51,398 nucleotides of DNA from Halomonas sp. NO4 (GCF_010994375.1 NZ_WHMA01000016.1:1-51398); one strand, 5' to 3'. Counted from the stretch's first letter, positions 35,573 through 44,568 are shown. Translations and numbers: made by a program. Notes: a model not told the origin generated them from the sequence alone.

Positions 35573-36235
35573 TCACGACTGACATCCTAGAATCCGGATA
35601 GCTGCGCAAGCGGCGCCATATCCGTTGTCGATGTTAACCACGGTCACACCCGGCGCGCAGCTGGACAGCGCGGAATCCAGGGCCGCGCGCCCGCCGTCCG
35701 CAACGCCGTAGCCGACCGATGTCGGTACCGCGATGATGCTTCCTGATACCAGGCCGGCAACGACACTGGGCAATGCAGCATCCATGCCGGCGAATACCAG
35801 CTTAATGGGGACCGCCTCCAGGCGCTCGACATGCTCGAGAATCCGCCACAGACCGGCTACACCCACGTCGCTCACCACATCAACGGCATAGCCGTTGTAT
35901 TCGAGCGTACGCCGCGCTTCGGCCGCGACTCGTGCATCCGCCGTACCGGCCGTGATGATGGCGATAGCCGGTTCGTCCTGGGGGGAAGGCATCAGGCCCA
36001 ACACGGCCGTTCTGGACAGCGGGTCGTAGTCGAGAACCCGCTGTATGCGCGCCGGTTGTGCCTCCCAGCACTGCGGGCTGATACGGGTGATGAGCAAGCG
36101 GCGCTCTTCCTCGACGGCCTCATCGACGATGGCAGCAATGCGGTCCGGCGTCTTGGATTGTGCAAAGACGGCCTCCTCCAGCCCGATACGAGAGGCACGA
36201 TTGCGATCAAAACGGACAATCTGTTCATCAGCCAT
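35573..36235 (-). CDS. larB: LarB, NaAD carboxylase/hydrolase of NPN synthesis
   Basis: First enzyme of nickel-pincer-nucleotide synthesis: carboxylates and hydrolyses nicotinic acid adenine dinucleotide. Conserved blocks AIITAGTADARVAAEA, DVGVAGLWRIL, ALPSVVAGLV, AVPTSVGYG and VVNIDNGYGAACAA identify it. Cys193 (SSCAPG) aligns with the catalytic Cys221 of the Lactobacillus plantarum enzyme; the residue 41 positions before it, Glu180 there, is Asp152 here (AGMDAAL instead of the usual AGMEGAL). Length 220 is slightly short of the usual ~245, trimmed at the N-terminus. The ATG at 36235 overlaps the larE end by 8 bases; AAGGGAG lies upstream. Confidence 0.92.
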   Translation of the reverse strand: MADEQIVRFDRNRASRIGLEEAVFAQSKTPDRIAAIVDEAVEEERRLLITRISPQCWEAQPARIQRVLDYDPLSRTAVLGLMPSPQDEPAIAIITAGTADARVAAEARRTLEYNGYAVDVVSDVGVAGLWRILEHVERLEAVPIKLVFAGMDAALPSVVAGLVSGSIIAVPTSVGYGVADGGRAALDSALSSCAPGVTVVNIDNGYGAACAAIRILGCQS

Positions 36236-37043
36236 GCAGAAAAGCGCTCCCTTGTTGATAGGCTTCCAGGGTAACGGGCGCTTCACGCCCATGATCCGCC
36301 ATGATGCGTTTGGCCTGAGACAGCAATTGCCGCTGCATGGCCGGGCTCAGCGATTCGAACGATGCGTCGCCCAGCTCGATGCAGTATTCCGAATGACGAA
36401 CGCGACACCGCACCGTGATGTTGCCCAGCCAGTCACGCACCGATTTTTCGATCGCATCCACCATCAGCAGTGTATCGGCCTCGACGGCCAGCCCCGTCTC
36501 GACACGGCTCGATAGACAGGGCGCGGCGGGTAGACGCGCGATATCGGTCAGACCCAACGAGTGCGCCAGCGCGCGAACCGCAGTCTTGTCCATACCCGCA
36601 TCCACGAAAGGATGGAACACCCCATGCTCGCTCGCGGCGATCAGACCGGGACGATAATCACCCAGGTCGTCGCTATTGGTCCCCGAGGCGATCGTCAGGG
36701 ACGTCCCCTGGAAATGCGCCTGCAGGCGCGACATCGTGTGGTACAAGTGAGTCTTGCAGTAATAACAGCGATTGACGGGATTGCTGAGATAATCGGGATC
36801 GTCGAACTCACCCGCATCGATGAGTTCGAGCCGCAACTGCCATTGACCGGCAATCCGCCGGACCCGGGCAGTGGCCTCCCCCGGGACGGCCGGCGACAGC
36901 GCATGGCAGAGCATCACGTTCTCCCGGCCCCGGACCCGATGGGCGGCCGCTGCCAGGGTCAGGCTATCCACGCCCCCGCTGACGGCTATGACCAGCATTT
37001 CGGGTGTCTGCAAGACATTATGCAGTTCGGCGGGCACGCACAT
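36228..37043 (-). CDS. larE: LarE, ATP-dependent sulfur insertase of NPN synthesis
   Basis: Adenylates and thiolates the pyridinium dicarboxylate made by LarB. The PP-loop is AVSGGVDSLT near residue 20. Three cysteines fall at conserved places: Cys93 and Cys96 (NRCYYCKTH) and Cys176 (PAAPCLSSR). Cys176 is the sacrificial cysteine of L. plantarum LarE; the three-cysteine form is the one reported to hold a [4Fe-4S] cluster that accepts external sulfur. The ATG at 37043 overlaps the larC stop in TGATG (a GTG one codon earlier is also in frame). Coupled to larC and larB on both sides. Confidence 0.92.
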   Translation of the reverse strand: MCVPAELHNVLQTPEMLVIAVSGGVDSLTLAAAAHRVRGRENVMLCHALSPAVPGEATARVRRIAGQWQLRLELIDAGEFDDPDYLSNPVNRCYYCKTHLYHTMSRLQAHFQGTSLTIASGTNSDDLGDYRPGLIAASEHGVFHPFVDAGMDKTAVRALAHSLGLTDIARLPAAPCLSSRVETGLAVEADTLLMVDAIEKSVRDWLGNITVRCRVRHSEYCIELGDASFESLSPAMQRQLLSQAKRIMADHGREAPVTLEAYQQGSAFLHG

Positions 37044-38236
37044 CACGGCTCCCCGGCTTGTTCGGCTTCGCGCCTGACCTGCTGTCGACGCTGTTGGGAC
37101 TCCCGCAGTCGGGCGATATCATCCGCCTCGGCTTTGCGGGTCGCGCCGGATGGACGGGATGCCGTCTTGATGCGGACCTGTCCCTGGCTGGTAGTGGCCT
37201 CGCCATGCTCTCTGGTCAGCAGCGCGCGCTCGATCTCGTGATAGCGAATGCCGAGCGTCGTGGTCTGGCGAAAACACGCCGCCAGGATGTCGTCAAACCG
37301 CTCGGGCTGCGCCAGCAGTTCGATGTGAAAACCGACCCGCCCCTTTTTCGATGCACGAGTCGCTAGCGTGACATCCAGCACACCGGCCGTGTCACGAAGG
37401 ATGTCGACGGCGATCGCGACGTCTTCAGGGGTCTGGTCATCGATATCGAAAGCCACTCGGACGACCCGGTCATGTAAAAACCCGGCGTCGTTGTTCGCCG
37501 TCTCGAGCACCAGCAAGCGTAGGGCGTTGGCGCGGTCAGGCAACTCACGGCTACCAAACCCCATGCCGGTATTGCGCAGCCGTCCGCTGCAGCGGGTATC
37601 GAAATGACAGCCAAGATGACGAAGAATGGCCGCCCCAGTCGGTGTAATGCGCTCCCCGCCCAGCCCATCATCATGAACCGGCATTCCATCAAGGAGTTTA
37701 GACGTAGCGGGAGCCGGCACCGGCACCCACCCGTGATCAGTAGGTACCTGGCCACTCCCCAAGGGGAGGGAACCGCACAACCACTTCGTTTCCCCGATTG
37801 CCTCGAGCAACGTGGCAACCGCCACAACATCGATCACCGAATCCCAGGCACCGACCTCATGAAACACCACTTGTTGAAGGGTCGTCCCGTGAACGGCCGC
37901 CTCCGCATCCGCCAGCAGAGTGTAGATATCCAGCGCGCGGCGCGCGACCCCCTGCGGCAGGCCACAATGGCCAATGAGTTCGACGAGATCGGAATAATGA
38001 TGGTGACTATGGGCAGCCTGCTCGCTCTCGGCCTCGACACGGAACCGTTTACCTCGAAATCCCGAGAATGTCCCTTCGTCGATGCGCCAGCTCACTGAAG
38101 GCGGCAATCGCAAACACACCAGCGAGTCCGCCAGTGCCGGCTCATGTTCGGGAAACGCATCCAGCAGGGCGGCAACCATCATATCACCGGCTACCCCACC
38201 GAGTGGATCGATCCGAACCAAGCGCTGTCGCTGCAT
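37043..38236 (-). CDS. larC: LarC, nickel insertase (cyclometallase) of NPN synthesis
   Basis: CTP-dependent nickel insertion into the pincer ligand, the last step of NPN assembly. The N-terminal block DPLGGVAGDMMVAALLDAF, a His-rich HSHHHYSDL, FHEVGAWDSVIDVVAVA, VPAPATSKLL and ITPTGAAIL are family signatures. The protein is one uninterrupted 397-residue frame, unlike L. plantarum where LarC is made through a programmed frameshift. The C-terminal ~40 residues are Arg/Gln/Glu-rich. GGAG precedes the ATG; 32 bases after gntR. Confidence 0.93.
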   Translation of the reverse strand: MQRQRLVRIDPLGGVAGDMMVAALLDAFPEHEPALADSLVCLRLPPSVSWRIDEGTFSGFRGKRFRVEAESEQAAHSHHHYSDLVELIGHCGLPQGVARRALDIYTLLADAEAAVHGTTLQQVVFHEVGAWDSVIDVVAVATLLEAIGETKWLCGSLPLGSGQVPTDHGWVPVPAPATSKLLDGMPVHDDGLGGERITPTGAAILRHLGCHFDTRCSGRLRNTGMGFGSRELPDRANALRLLVLETANNDAGFLHDRVVRVAFDIDDQTPEDVAIAVDILRDTAGVLDVTLATRASKKGRVGFHIELLAQPERFDDILAACFRQTTTLGIRYHEIERALLTREHGEATTSQGQVRIKTASRPSGATRKAEADDIARLRESQQRRQQVRREAEQAGEP

Positions 38237-38268
38237 GGCAATCTCCGTTTCTGTTTCGCCTGAGTCGG

Positions 38269-39006
38269 CTATTCATGCATGACGCCGTAGTACGTCTCCA
38301 GACGGTGTATGTTGCACTCAATGTGATATCTCGCGGCAGTTCGAGCGGCATCGACATCCTGACGGGAAATGGCATCGATCATGGCTTCGTGCTCGGCGAT
38401 AGGTGCCTGCCCACCATCAACACGAGTCACCGACTTGCGCCGGGAAACCAGGATGGTTTCCTTGAGATAACTGCTCAAGTAGTTGAAGAACTCGAGATAC
38501 AACTCGTTATCGGTCGCTGTGCAGACAGCCCTATGGAAGGCCATGTCGGCCTCGACCCCCGCTTGGATATCGCCCGAAGCCACCGCCTCGCGGAACGACT
38601 CATTAGCCTCACGCATCATCGTCAAGTCATGCCGGGTACGCCGCTCAGCTGCAAATGCCGCGGCCTCAGCCTCGAATCCCATGCGTAATTCCACCATGCG
38701 CAGGACATGATCGATGCTCTGTGCATCATGCCCCCGAAGGGAGAACCCGCGGTTCGGGCGTGTCGATACGACGAATACTCCCCGTCCTTGCTGACTGCCC
38801 AGCAGACCATCCAGCTTCAAGCGCGACACCGCCTCACGAACTACGGTGCGACTGACGCCCAACTGTTTGGCCAGCCTGCTCTCGGAGGGGAGTAGCTCCC
38901 CCACCTCGAGGTCACCAGATGTCACCATGCTGCGAAGCTCATCCGTCACTTGATCGCTCAAGCTGACGGTCTTGCGAACGGCACGGAACCCAGATGGCTC
39001 TTTCAT
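38269..39006 (-). CDS. GntR-family regulator, FadR/FCD subfamily
   Basis: Predicted ligand-responsive repressor of the island. The N-terminal winged helix has LLPSESRLAKQLGVSRTVVR and GRGVFVV; the C-terminal all-helical FCD domain has the metal/ligand histidine pattern (DMAFHRAVC, EHEAMIDAI, ARYHIECNI). 245 residues is normal. It is the first gene of the minus-strand lar operon and divergent from the LarA-like gene, so it can control both directions. Ligand is probably an island substrate or intermediate. Confidence 0.92.
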   Translation of the reverse strand: MKEPSGFRAVRKTVSLSDQVTDELRSMVTSGDLEVGELLPSESRLAKQLGVSRTVVREAVSRLKLDGLLGSQQGRGVFVVSTRPNRGFSLRGHDAQSIDHVLRMVELRMGFEAEAAAFAAERRTRHDLTMMREANESFREAVASGDIQAGVEADMAFHRAVCTATDNELYLEFFNYLSSYLKETILVSRRKSVTRVDGGQAPIAEHEAMIDAISRQDVDAARTAARYHIECNIHRLETYYGVMHE

Positions 39007-39120
39007 TCTCTCTCACCCCTGACTTCCAAAATCTGACCTATAATCTTATCATACAACATACACGCCCAACCGCAAGCGTGTGAACGACATCCCTGTGAAT
39101 AACACAACAAGGAGATCGAG
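39007..39120. promoter_or_regulatory. gntR/larA-like divergent regulatory region with candidate operator
   Basis: 114-base AT-rich gap between divergent units. It holds TTATCATACAACATA (39046-39060); the inner 13 bases TATCATACAACAT recur exactly upstream of garD (50307-50319). I take it as a candidate binding site of the GntR regulator. AGGAG precedes the plus-strand gene. Confidence 0.6.
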
Positions 39121-40449
39121 ATGGGCCAGCATGCCAGCTTTCCCGACGTCGAGTTCCCCCATCTGGCCGATGTCAGACTACCCCTCGTCGTCCCCGTTCG
39201 GCTCAATCACCGACTAGGAACGCCCGTGACCGATATCGATCGGCGAACACGAGAGGTGATGCGAGAAAGCCGCCAGCTCTCTCGGCTCGCCCCCGGCAGC
39301 CGCGTCGCGGTCGGCGTTGGAAGCCGGGGCATTACCTCGATCGTCGGGATTGTCACGGCGGTAGTGTCGGAACTCAGGTCGCTGGGACATATACCGTTCA
39401 TTGTTCCCGCCATGGGCAGCCATGGCGGCGGCACGGCCGAAGGGCAGGAAGCGGTGCTGGCCAAGCTGGGCATCACCGAGTCTGCCGTGGGGGCTCCCAT
39501 TCACGCCACGATGGACGTCGTCGAATACGGAAAGACGGCTGACGGAATCGCATGCAAATTCGATCGTCATGCCGCCGAAGCGGACGGCATCATCTTCGTC
39601 AACCGTATCAAATCCCACACGACGTTCGACCGCCCCATCGAAAGCGGCTTGACCAAGATGATCGCCGTCGGGCTGGGCAAGGCCGAAGGGGCGCGACGCG
39701 TGCACAAACTCGGCCCGCGCGGCCTCTCCGACGTACTGCCCAATCTGGCGCGCATCGCCTTGGCCAATGCGCCCATCACGCTCGGCATCGGCCTGGTCGA
39801 GAACGCCAACAAGGATGTCGTGCACCTCGAAGGGGCCGAGCCCGACGCCATCATGACGACCGACGAACGCCTGCTCAAGGAAGCCAAGTCCTACCTTCCG
39901 CGTCTGCCCATCACTCAGGCCGATGTACTGATCGTCGAACGCAGCGGCAAGGAGATCAGCGGCACGGGGATGGACTTTGCCGTCACGGGACGCACCGACA
40001 TCCGCGGCATCGACAACCCCGCAACGCCATTCATCCATAAACTGGGGTTGCTGAACCTGACCAAGGAGACCGCGGGAAACGCCGTTGGTATCGGCATGGC
40101 CGACTTCACGACCCGAGCGGCCGCCGAATCCGTCGACTTCAAGGCCACCTACATGAATGCGCTGACGGCCACCCTGGTGGATAAGTCACGCATCCCCATC
40201 GTGCTGCCGACCGAACGGGACGTGATCGCAGCTGCCGTCACCACGTCGTGGTCGCTCAACGATGAAGACGCCCGGTTCTGCATGATCTCGACCACCCTGC
40301 ACCTGGACCGGATCATGGTATCTCCCGCCCTGCTGGAAGATATCCCCGACGGCATGGCAGAACCGATAGGCCCTCCGCAGGCTCTTCAGTTCAACGCGCA
40401 AGGCGAGCTTATGACCTCGCTCTGGCATCAGCATTTCGACACTTATTGA
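39121..40449 (+). CDS. LarA-like nickel-pincer racemase/epimerase (DUF2088)
   Basis: Predicted NPN-dependent 2-hydroxyacid racemase or epimerase of the lactate racemase superfamily. Residues that align with L. plantarum LarA are His101 (AMGSHGGGT; H108 there), His166 (IKSHTTF; H174), Lys179 (SGLTKMIAVG; K184, the cofactor lysine) and His195 (RRVHK; H200, nickel ligand). The Lys-to-His spacing of 16 is identical to LarA, while His166-Lys179 is 13 instead of 10, and the Asp-x-Thr-Arg loop is replaced by GVGSRG. It is therefore a divergent homologue, and lactate is not the expected substrate. 442 residues. Presence of larB, larC, larE and a nickel permease opposite supports a nickel cofactor. 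Strong AGGAG site. Confidence 0.82.
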   Translation: MGQHASFPDVEFPHLADVRLPLVVPVRLNHRLGTPVTDIDRRTREVMRESRQLSRLAPGSRVAVGVGSRGITSIVGIVTAVVSELRSLGHIPFIVPAMGSHGGGTAEGQEAVLAKLGITESAVGAPIHATMDVVEYGKTADGIACKFDRHAAEADGIIFVNRIKSHTTFDRPIESGLTKMIAVGLGKAEGARRVHKLGPRGLSDVLPNLARIALANAPITLGIGLVENANKDVVHLEGAEPDAIMTTDERLLKEAKSYLPRLPITQADVLIVERSGKEISGTGMDFAVTGRTDIRGIDNPATPFIHKLGLLNLTKETAGNAVGIGMADFTTRAAAESVDFKATYMNALTATLVDKSRIPIVLPTERDVIAAAVTTSWSLNDEDARFCMISTTLHLDRIMVSPALLEDIPDGMAEPIGPPQALQFNAQGELMTSLWHQHFDTY

Positions 40450-40461
40450 AGATAACGAGTC

Positions 40462-41427
40462 ATGACAGAACAAGCCTCCAAGCCCGAAGTTCTTCTGTTG
40501 CAACGTATCGCCGACCCCGGCATGGAGCGACTCGAGGAACATTTCAACGTCGTCCACCTATGGGATAGCCCGACACCCGAGCGCGCCATGCACGACCATG
40601 CGGACACCGCCAGGGGCGTCCTGACGGGTGCCAACATTGGGCTGACACCGGAGCAAGCGGCGCGGTTGACTAACCTCGAGATCATCTCGCTGCACGGTGT
40701 CGGTCTCGATCGGGTCGATATCGATCACGCCCAGCGCAAGGGCCTGCGAATCGCCTATACCCCGGACGTGCTGACCGCGGATGTCGCCGACATGGGGTTC
40801 GGGCTCATGATGTCGACGCTTCGGCGCCTGCCGCAAGGGCACGATTTCGTCAAGGCGGGGCATTGGGCACAAGGCAAGCAGCCTCCCTTGACCCGCAGCC
40901 TGACGGGCAAGCGTCTCGGCATACTCGGACTCGGCCGTATTGGCCAGGCCATCGCGACACGGGCGGAAGCCTTCGGCATGGAAATCGCCTATACCAACCG
41001 GACACCCAGAGAAGATGTGTCCTATGCTTTCGAGCCGGACCTTCAACGACTGGCCGCCTGGAGCGACGTTCTGATGATGGCTGCCGCCAGCTCCCCCGGC
41101 ATGCGGCCCCTGGTCGACGACAACGTGCTGGCCGCGCTTGGTCCGGACGGCATCATCGTTAACGTCGGACGTGGCGTGCTTGTCGATGAGAACACGCTGA
41201 TAGGTAGGCTCGAACGTGGCGAGTTGCTGGGAGCCGGTCTCGATGTGTTCGCCATTGAGCCCCACATCAACGAGGCGCTGCTGACACTGGATAACGTCGT
41301 ACTGTCGGCTCACCAGGCAAGCGCCACCGTCGAGACGCGCAATGCGATGGCCCTTCAGAGCGTGGAGCATCTGATACAGCACTTTTCCGGCGGGCGACCG
41401 GACCACTTGGCAACGACAGAGGCCTGA
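40462..41427 (+). CDS. D-2-hydroxyacid dehydrogenase, NADP-type
   Basis: Reduces a 2-keto acid (glyoxylate, hydroxypyruvate or similar) or oxidises the D-hydroxy acid. The Rossmann motif is GLGRIGQA (156-163); after strand 2 comes TNRTPRED, where Asn-Arg instead of an acidic residue indicates NADP(H). Catalytic Arg237 (VNVGRGVLVDE), Glu266 (FAIEPHI) and His284 are present; the usual PH pair is AH here (LSAHQASAT). 321 residues. 12 bases after the LarA-like gene, so cotranscribed; it could reduce a product of aldol cleavage such as tartronate semialdehyde's isomer hydroxypyruvate. Confidence 0.9.
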   Translation: MTEQASKPEVLLLQRIADPGMERLEEHFNVVHLWDSPTPERAMHDHADTARGVLTGANIGLTPEQAARLTNLEIISLHGVGLDRVDIDHAQRKGLRIAYTPDVLTADVADMGFGLMMSTLRRLPQGHDFVKAGHWAQGKQPPLTRSLTGKRLGILGLGRIGQAIATRAEAFGMEIAYTNRTPREDVSYAFEPDLQRLAAWSDVLMMAAASSPGMRPLVDDNVLAALGPDGIIVNVGRGVLVDENTLIGRLERGELLGAGLDVFAIEPHINEALLTLDNVVLSAHQASATVETRNAMALQSVEHLIQHFSGGRPDHLATTEA

Positions 41428-41602
41428 CCAAATAAAGCTTTATTAACACAGACTTACACAGCTTGTCGTATAACCTGTTGACATAACATATGATAAGAAA
41501 TACGTTGAAATTGCCTTGCTGAACGAGGCTCACACCTGCACTGAACAAGCTCAATGAAGACAGTGCAGCATCGAACTAAGACAAGAAGTGAGGAGTAACG
41601 TC
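41428..41602 (+). promoter_or_regulatory. Promoter/operator upstream of the TAXI gene
   Basis: A perfect TTGACA -35 at 41478-41483 with a TACGTT -10-like hexamer 17 bases later. Between them lies ATAACATATGATAAG (41483-41497 region), whose TATGATAA is the complement of the TTATCATA half of the 39046 site. A repressor bound here would block polymerase. A ~95-base leader follows, with AGGAG before the TAXI ATG. Confidence 0.55.
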
Positions 41603-42553
41603 ATGTTAAAACTGGGTAAGCACGCCTCCATGACAACAATCGCTGCCCTGAGTGTCACTGCGGTTTCCATGGCTCAGGCCCAGGATTTCACCCTCTCGAC
41701 CGGGTCACAGGGAGGATCCTGGTATCCGATCGGGGGGGCACTGAAAGCCGTCGTTGAAGATAAGCTCGATGATGTTTCCATCACGGTGACACCAGGTTCC
41801 GGCCTCGCCAACGTCCAGGGTGTGGCCAATGGGCGCTTTCCGATCGCCTTCGCCAACTCCATCTCCACGGTCGATGGCATCAATGGCAGAGATCCCTTCA
41901 ACGAAGCCATCGACAACGTCTGCAACCTCGGCACGCTCTATCCCCAGTACTTCCAGGTCATGGCACTTGACGACGCCGAGGTCGGATCCGTAGCCGATTT
42001 CGAAGGCAAGCGTCTCACTACGCAACAGAATGGTCACACCGGGGAGATGCTCACGCGCGGCCTGCTGGATACCAACGGCTTGAGCTACGACGATCTGGAT
42101 AGTGTCAGCCATCTGTCATATTCCGATTCGGTCGTCGCCATGAAAGACGGTCACGCCGATATCTTCACGCTCGGCACCGCCCTGCCTGCCGGCTCGGTGA
42201 TGGATCTGGCGAATAGCCGTGACATCAGCTTCGTACCGATCGACGACGCGACCTTCGATCAGTTCAAGGAGCAGAACGCTGCCTTCCAGAAACGCATGGT
42301 TCACGCGGGCAGCTACCCGGGCGTGGATGAGGATGTGCCGGCCATCACCTATGACACGCACATGATCGCCCAGTGTGATTTCGATGACGAGATCGTCACC
42401 GCCTTCCTGGAGGCTGTGGTCGAAAACACGGACTCTCTCGGCGATATCAGCCGGGCCATGAAGGATCTGACGCCTAAAGAAATGGCCACCGACATCGGCG
42501 TGCCGCTGCATCCCGCCGCGGAAGCGTTCTACCGCGAACACGACGCACTGTAA
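41603..42553 (+). CDS. TAXI-family TRAP transporter solute-binding protein
   Basis: Periplasmic receptor of a TAXI-type TRAP transporter. The signal peptide ends SMAQA-QD around residue 26. The mature protein opens with the TAXI signature FTLSTGSQGGSWYPIGGALK and contains LTTQQNGHTGEM and a Cys pair (Cys in DNVCNLG and IAQCDF). 316 residues is standard. The ATG at 41603 has AGGAG 7 bases upstream; a GTG five codons earlier is in frame but less well placed. Ligand likely a hydroxy- or sugar acid given the context, but TAXI ligands are poorly known. Confidence 0.92.
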   Translation: MLKLGKHASMTTIAALSVTAVSMAQAQDFTLSTGSQGGSWYPIGGALKAVVEDKLDDVSITVTPGSGLANVQGVANGRFPIAFANSISTVDGINGRDPFNEAIDNVCNLGTLYPQYFQVMALDDAEVGSVADFEGKRLTTQQNGHTGEMLTRGLLDTNGLSYDDLDSVSHLSYSDSVVAMKDGHADIFTLGTALPAGSVMDLANSRDISFVPIDDATFDQFKEQNAAFQKRMVHAGSYPGVDEDVPAITYDTHMIAQCDFDDEIVTAFLEAVVENTDSLGDISRAMKDLTPKEMATDIGVPLHPAAEAFYREHDAL

Positions 42554-42574
42554 ACGCCACCATGACGACCGCTT

Positions 42575-42601
42575 CCCTTGCCCAGCCGAACTGGGCAAGG
42601 G
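42575..42601 (+). terminator. Intercistronic hairpin between TAXI receptor and permease
   Basis: Perfect 11-bp stem CCCTTGCCCAG / CTGGGCAAGGG with loop CCGAA, 22 bases after the receptor stop and without a U tract. Such stems usually protect the receptor mRNA and reduce permease expression, giving more receptor than permease. Confidence 0.6.
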
Positions 42602-42663
42602 GGCAAGACTCTATTGGCAGCCAGGTCATCGGCGAAGAACAGAAATAAAATCGGGAGTTCTCC

Positions 42664-44556
42664 GTGCGTCACACCTCAACGTCGCTCTATGCCCAGATTT
42701 TCGGACTATCGATCAAGGTCATCCTGGTCGGTATGTCGCTATACCATATCTATATCGCGCTGGCCGGAACGCCAGGCCCTTACATACTGCGCGGCATCCA
42801 TGTTGCGTTGGCCGTTTCCCTGATTTTCCTGACCAGTAACTACCGACGCGAATCGGTCGCCATCCCGCCCTGGTACGACATGATACTGGCGGTCATAGGC
42901 CTGTTTGCAGCGCTATACCCCAGCTTGAATCTGGACTACATCTTCTCGCGCTTCATCTATGTCGACCCGCTGACCACGCGCGATATCATCGCTTCCATCA
43001 CTCTCGTGACCCTGGTGCTGGAAGCCGCTAGGCGAGCGATCGGACCGGCGCTGCCGATTACCGCCATCTGCTTTCTGGTCTACGCCTTTACAGCGACCAA
43101 TACGTTACCTACCGTCGTGCTCGAACAGCTCGCCATCACCACGGAAGGCATTTTCGGTATCCCGATCGCCGTCTCGGCAACCTACATGGTGCTGTTCATC
43201 ATTTTCGGTGCCCTTGTCGAGCGCATGGGAATCGGTCAATTGTTCATGGATTTCGCCGTCGCCCTGACAGGACGCCAGGCCGGCGGTCCCGCCAAGGTCG
43301 CCTGCGTCACCAGCGGCATGTTCGGCTCCGTGTCCGGCTCGGCCGTTGCCAATGTCATGACGACCGGCACCTTCACCATTCCCTTGATCAAGCGCATGGG
43401 ATTCCGGCCGGCCTTTGCTGGTGCCACGGAAGCCGTCGCCTCTACAGGGGGGCAGATCATGCCACCGGTCATGGGCGCAGCGGCCTTCGTCATGGCCGAG
43501 TATCTCGGCATCGGCTATCTCAAAGTGGCGATGTATGCCATCACACCTGCTTTGCTGTTCTATGTCGCCCTGTTCTTCGGCATCCATTTCGCGGCCAAAC
43601 GCAACAATGTCGGCAGCGTGCCTGAAGAGGATCAAGTGCCACTGGGACGCGTCCTCAAGGAACGCGGCCACCTGTTCATTCCCCTAGTCGTCATCATCGG
43701 CGCCCTGGTGCTCGGTTACTCTGCGCCCTACTCCGCCATGTGCGGTATCGCCTCGGTGATCCCTACCGCGTATCTGCGCAAGACGACCCGACACTACGTC
43801 ACGCTGCGCAACACCATCGATGCACTGGAAAACGGGGCAAGGAACGTATTACCAATCGCCGCTGCCTGTGCCTGTGCCGGCATCGTCGTCGGCGTGATCG
43901 ACATCACCGGCATCGGCCTGAGCTTCTCGAACTTCGTCATTTCGGCCTCACAGGACATCCTGGTACTGGCCCTGCTGCTCAGTATGGTCGCGGGTATCAT
44001 CCTGGGCATGGGCATGCCGACCACGCCGGCCTACATCGTCCAGGTTGCCCTGCTGGTCCCGGCCCTGACCAAACTCGGCGTGCAAGCCGAAGCCGCACAC
44101 CTGTTCGTTTTCTACTTTGCCATCCTATCCGCCATCACGCCCCCGGTAGCCATGGCGGTCTACGCGGCCAACACACTGTCGAAAGCCAAGATATGGGAAT
44201 CGAGCATCGAGGCCCTCAAACTGGGCGCCGCCGGTTTCATCGTGCCGTTCATGTTCGTCTATGAACCAACCATCCTGCTGCAGGGAGAACCGATGCGCAT
44301 CGCACTGGTGCTGACGCAGGCCACCATCGGCGTCATTGTGCTGGCCGCGGCACTACAACAGTACATGTTCGCGCCGCTACGACGCTGGCAACAGCTCCTG
44401 CTCTTCGTCACTGCCATCAGCTTCATCTATCCCGATTGGCGAGTCACTCTCGGCGGTAGTCTGGTGCTACTGATCAGCATGCTGCCGATACTGCTCAACA
44501 GGCAGTCTCTCTCTGCGAAGAGCGCTCAGAAGCTGTACGAGCCGCCACGGCAATGA
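42664..44556 (+). CDS. TRAP transporter fused permease (4TM/12TM)
   Basis: Fusion of the small and large membrane subunits of a TAXI-TRAP importer, driven by an ion gradient. The N-terminal ~4 helices are followed by the large-subunit core with SGMFGSVSGSAVANVMTTG, ATEAVASTGGQIMPPVMGAA (quoted STGGQIMPPVMG), LLSMVAGIILGMGMPTTPAY and AILSAITPPVAMAVYAAN, all standard DctM-like motifs. 630 residues. The start is GTG with GGGAG upstream. Partner of the TAXI receptor. Confidence 0.94.
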   Translation: MRHTSTSLYAQIFGLSIKVILVGMSLYHIYIALAGTPGPYILRGIHVALAVSLIFLTSNYRRESVAIPPWYDMILAVIGLFAALYPSLNLDYIFSRFIYVDPLTTRDIIASITLVTLVLEAARRAIGPALPITAICFLVYAFTATNTLPTVVLEQLAITTEGIFGIPIAVSATYMVLFIIFGALVERMGIGQLFMDFAVALTGRQAGGPAKVACVTSGMFGSVSGSAVANVMTTGTFTIPLIKRMGFRPAFAGATEAVASTGGQIMPPVMGAAAFVMAEYLGIGYLKVAMYAITPALLFYVALFFGIHFAAKRNNVGSVPEEDQVPLGRVLKERGHLFIPLVVIIGALVLGYSAPYSAMCGIASVIPTAYLRKTTRHYVTLRNTIDALENGARNVLPIAAACACAGIVVGVIDITGIGLSFSNFVISASQDILVLALLLSMVAGIILGMGMPTTPAYIVQVALLVPALTKLGVQAEAAHLFVFYFAILSAITPPVAMAVYAANTLSKAKIWESSIEALKLGAAGFIVPFMFVYEPTILLQGEPMRIALVLTQATIGVIVLAAALQQYMFAPLRRWQQLLLFVTAISFIYPDWRVTLGGSLVLLISMLPILLNRQSLSAKSAQKLYEPPRQ

Positions 44557-44568
44557 CTCACACACCCG

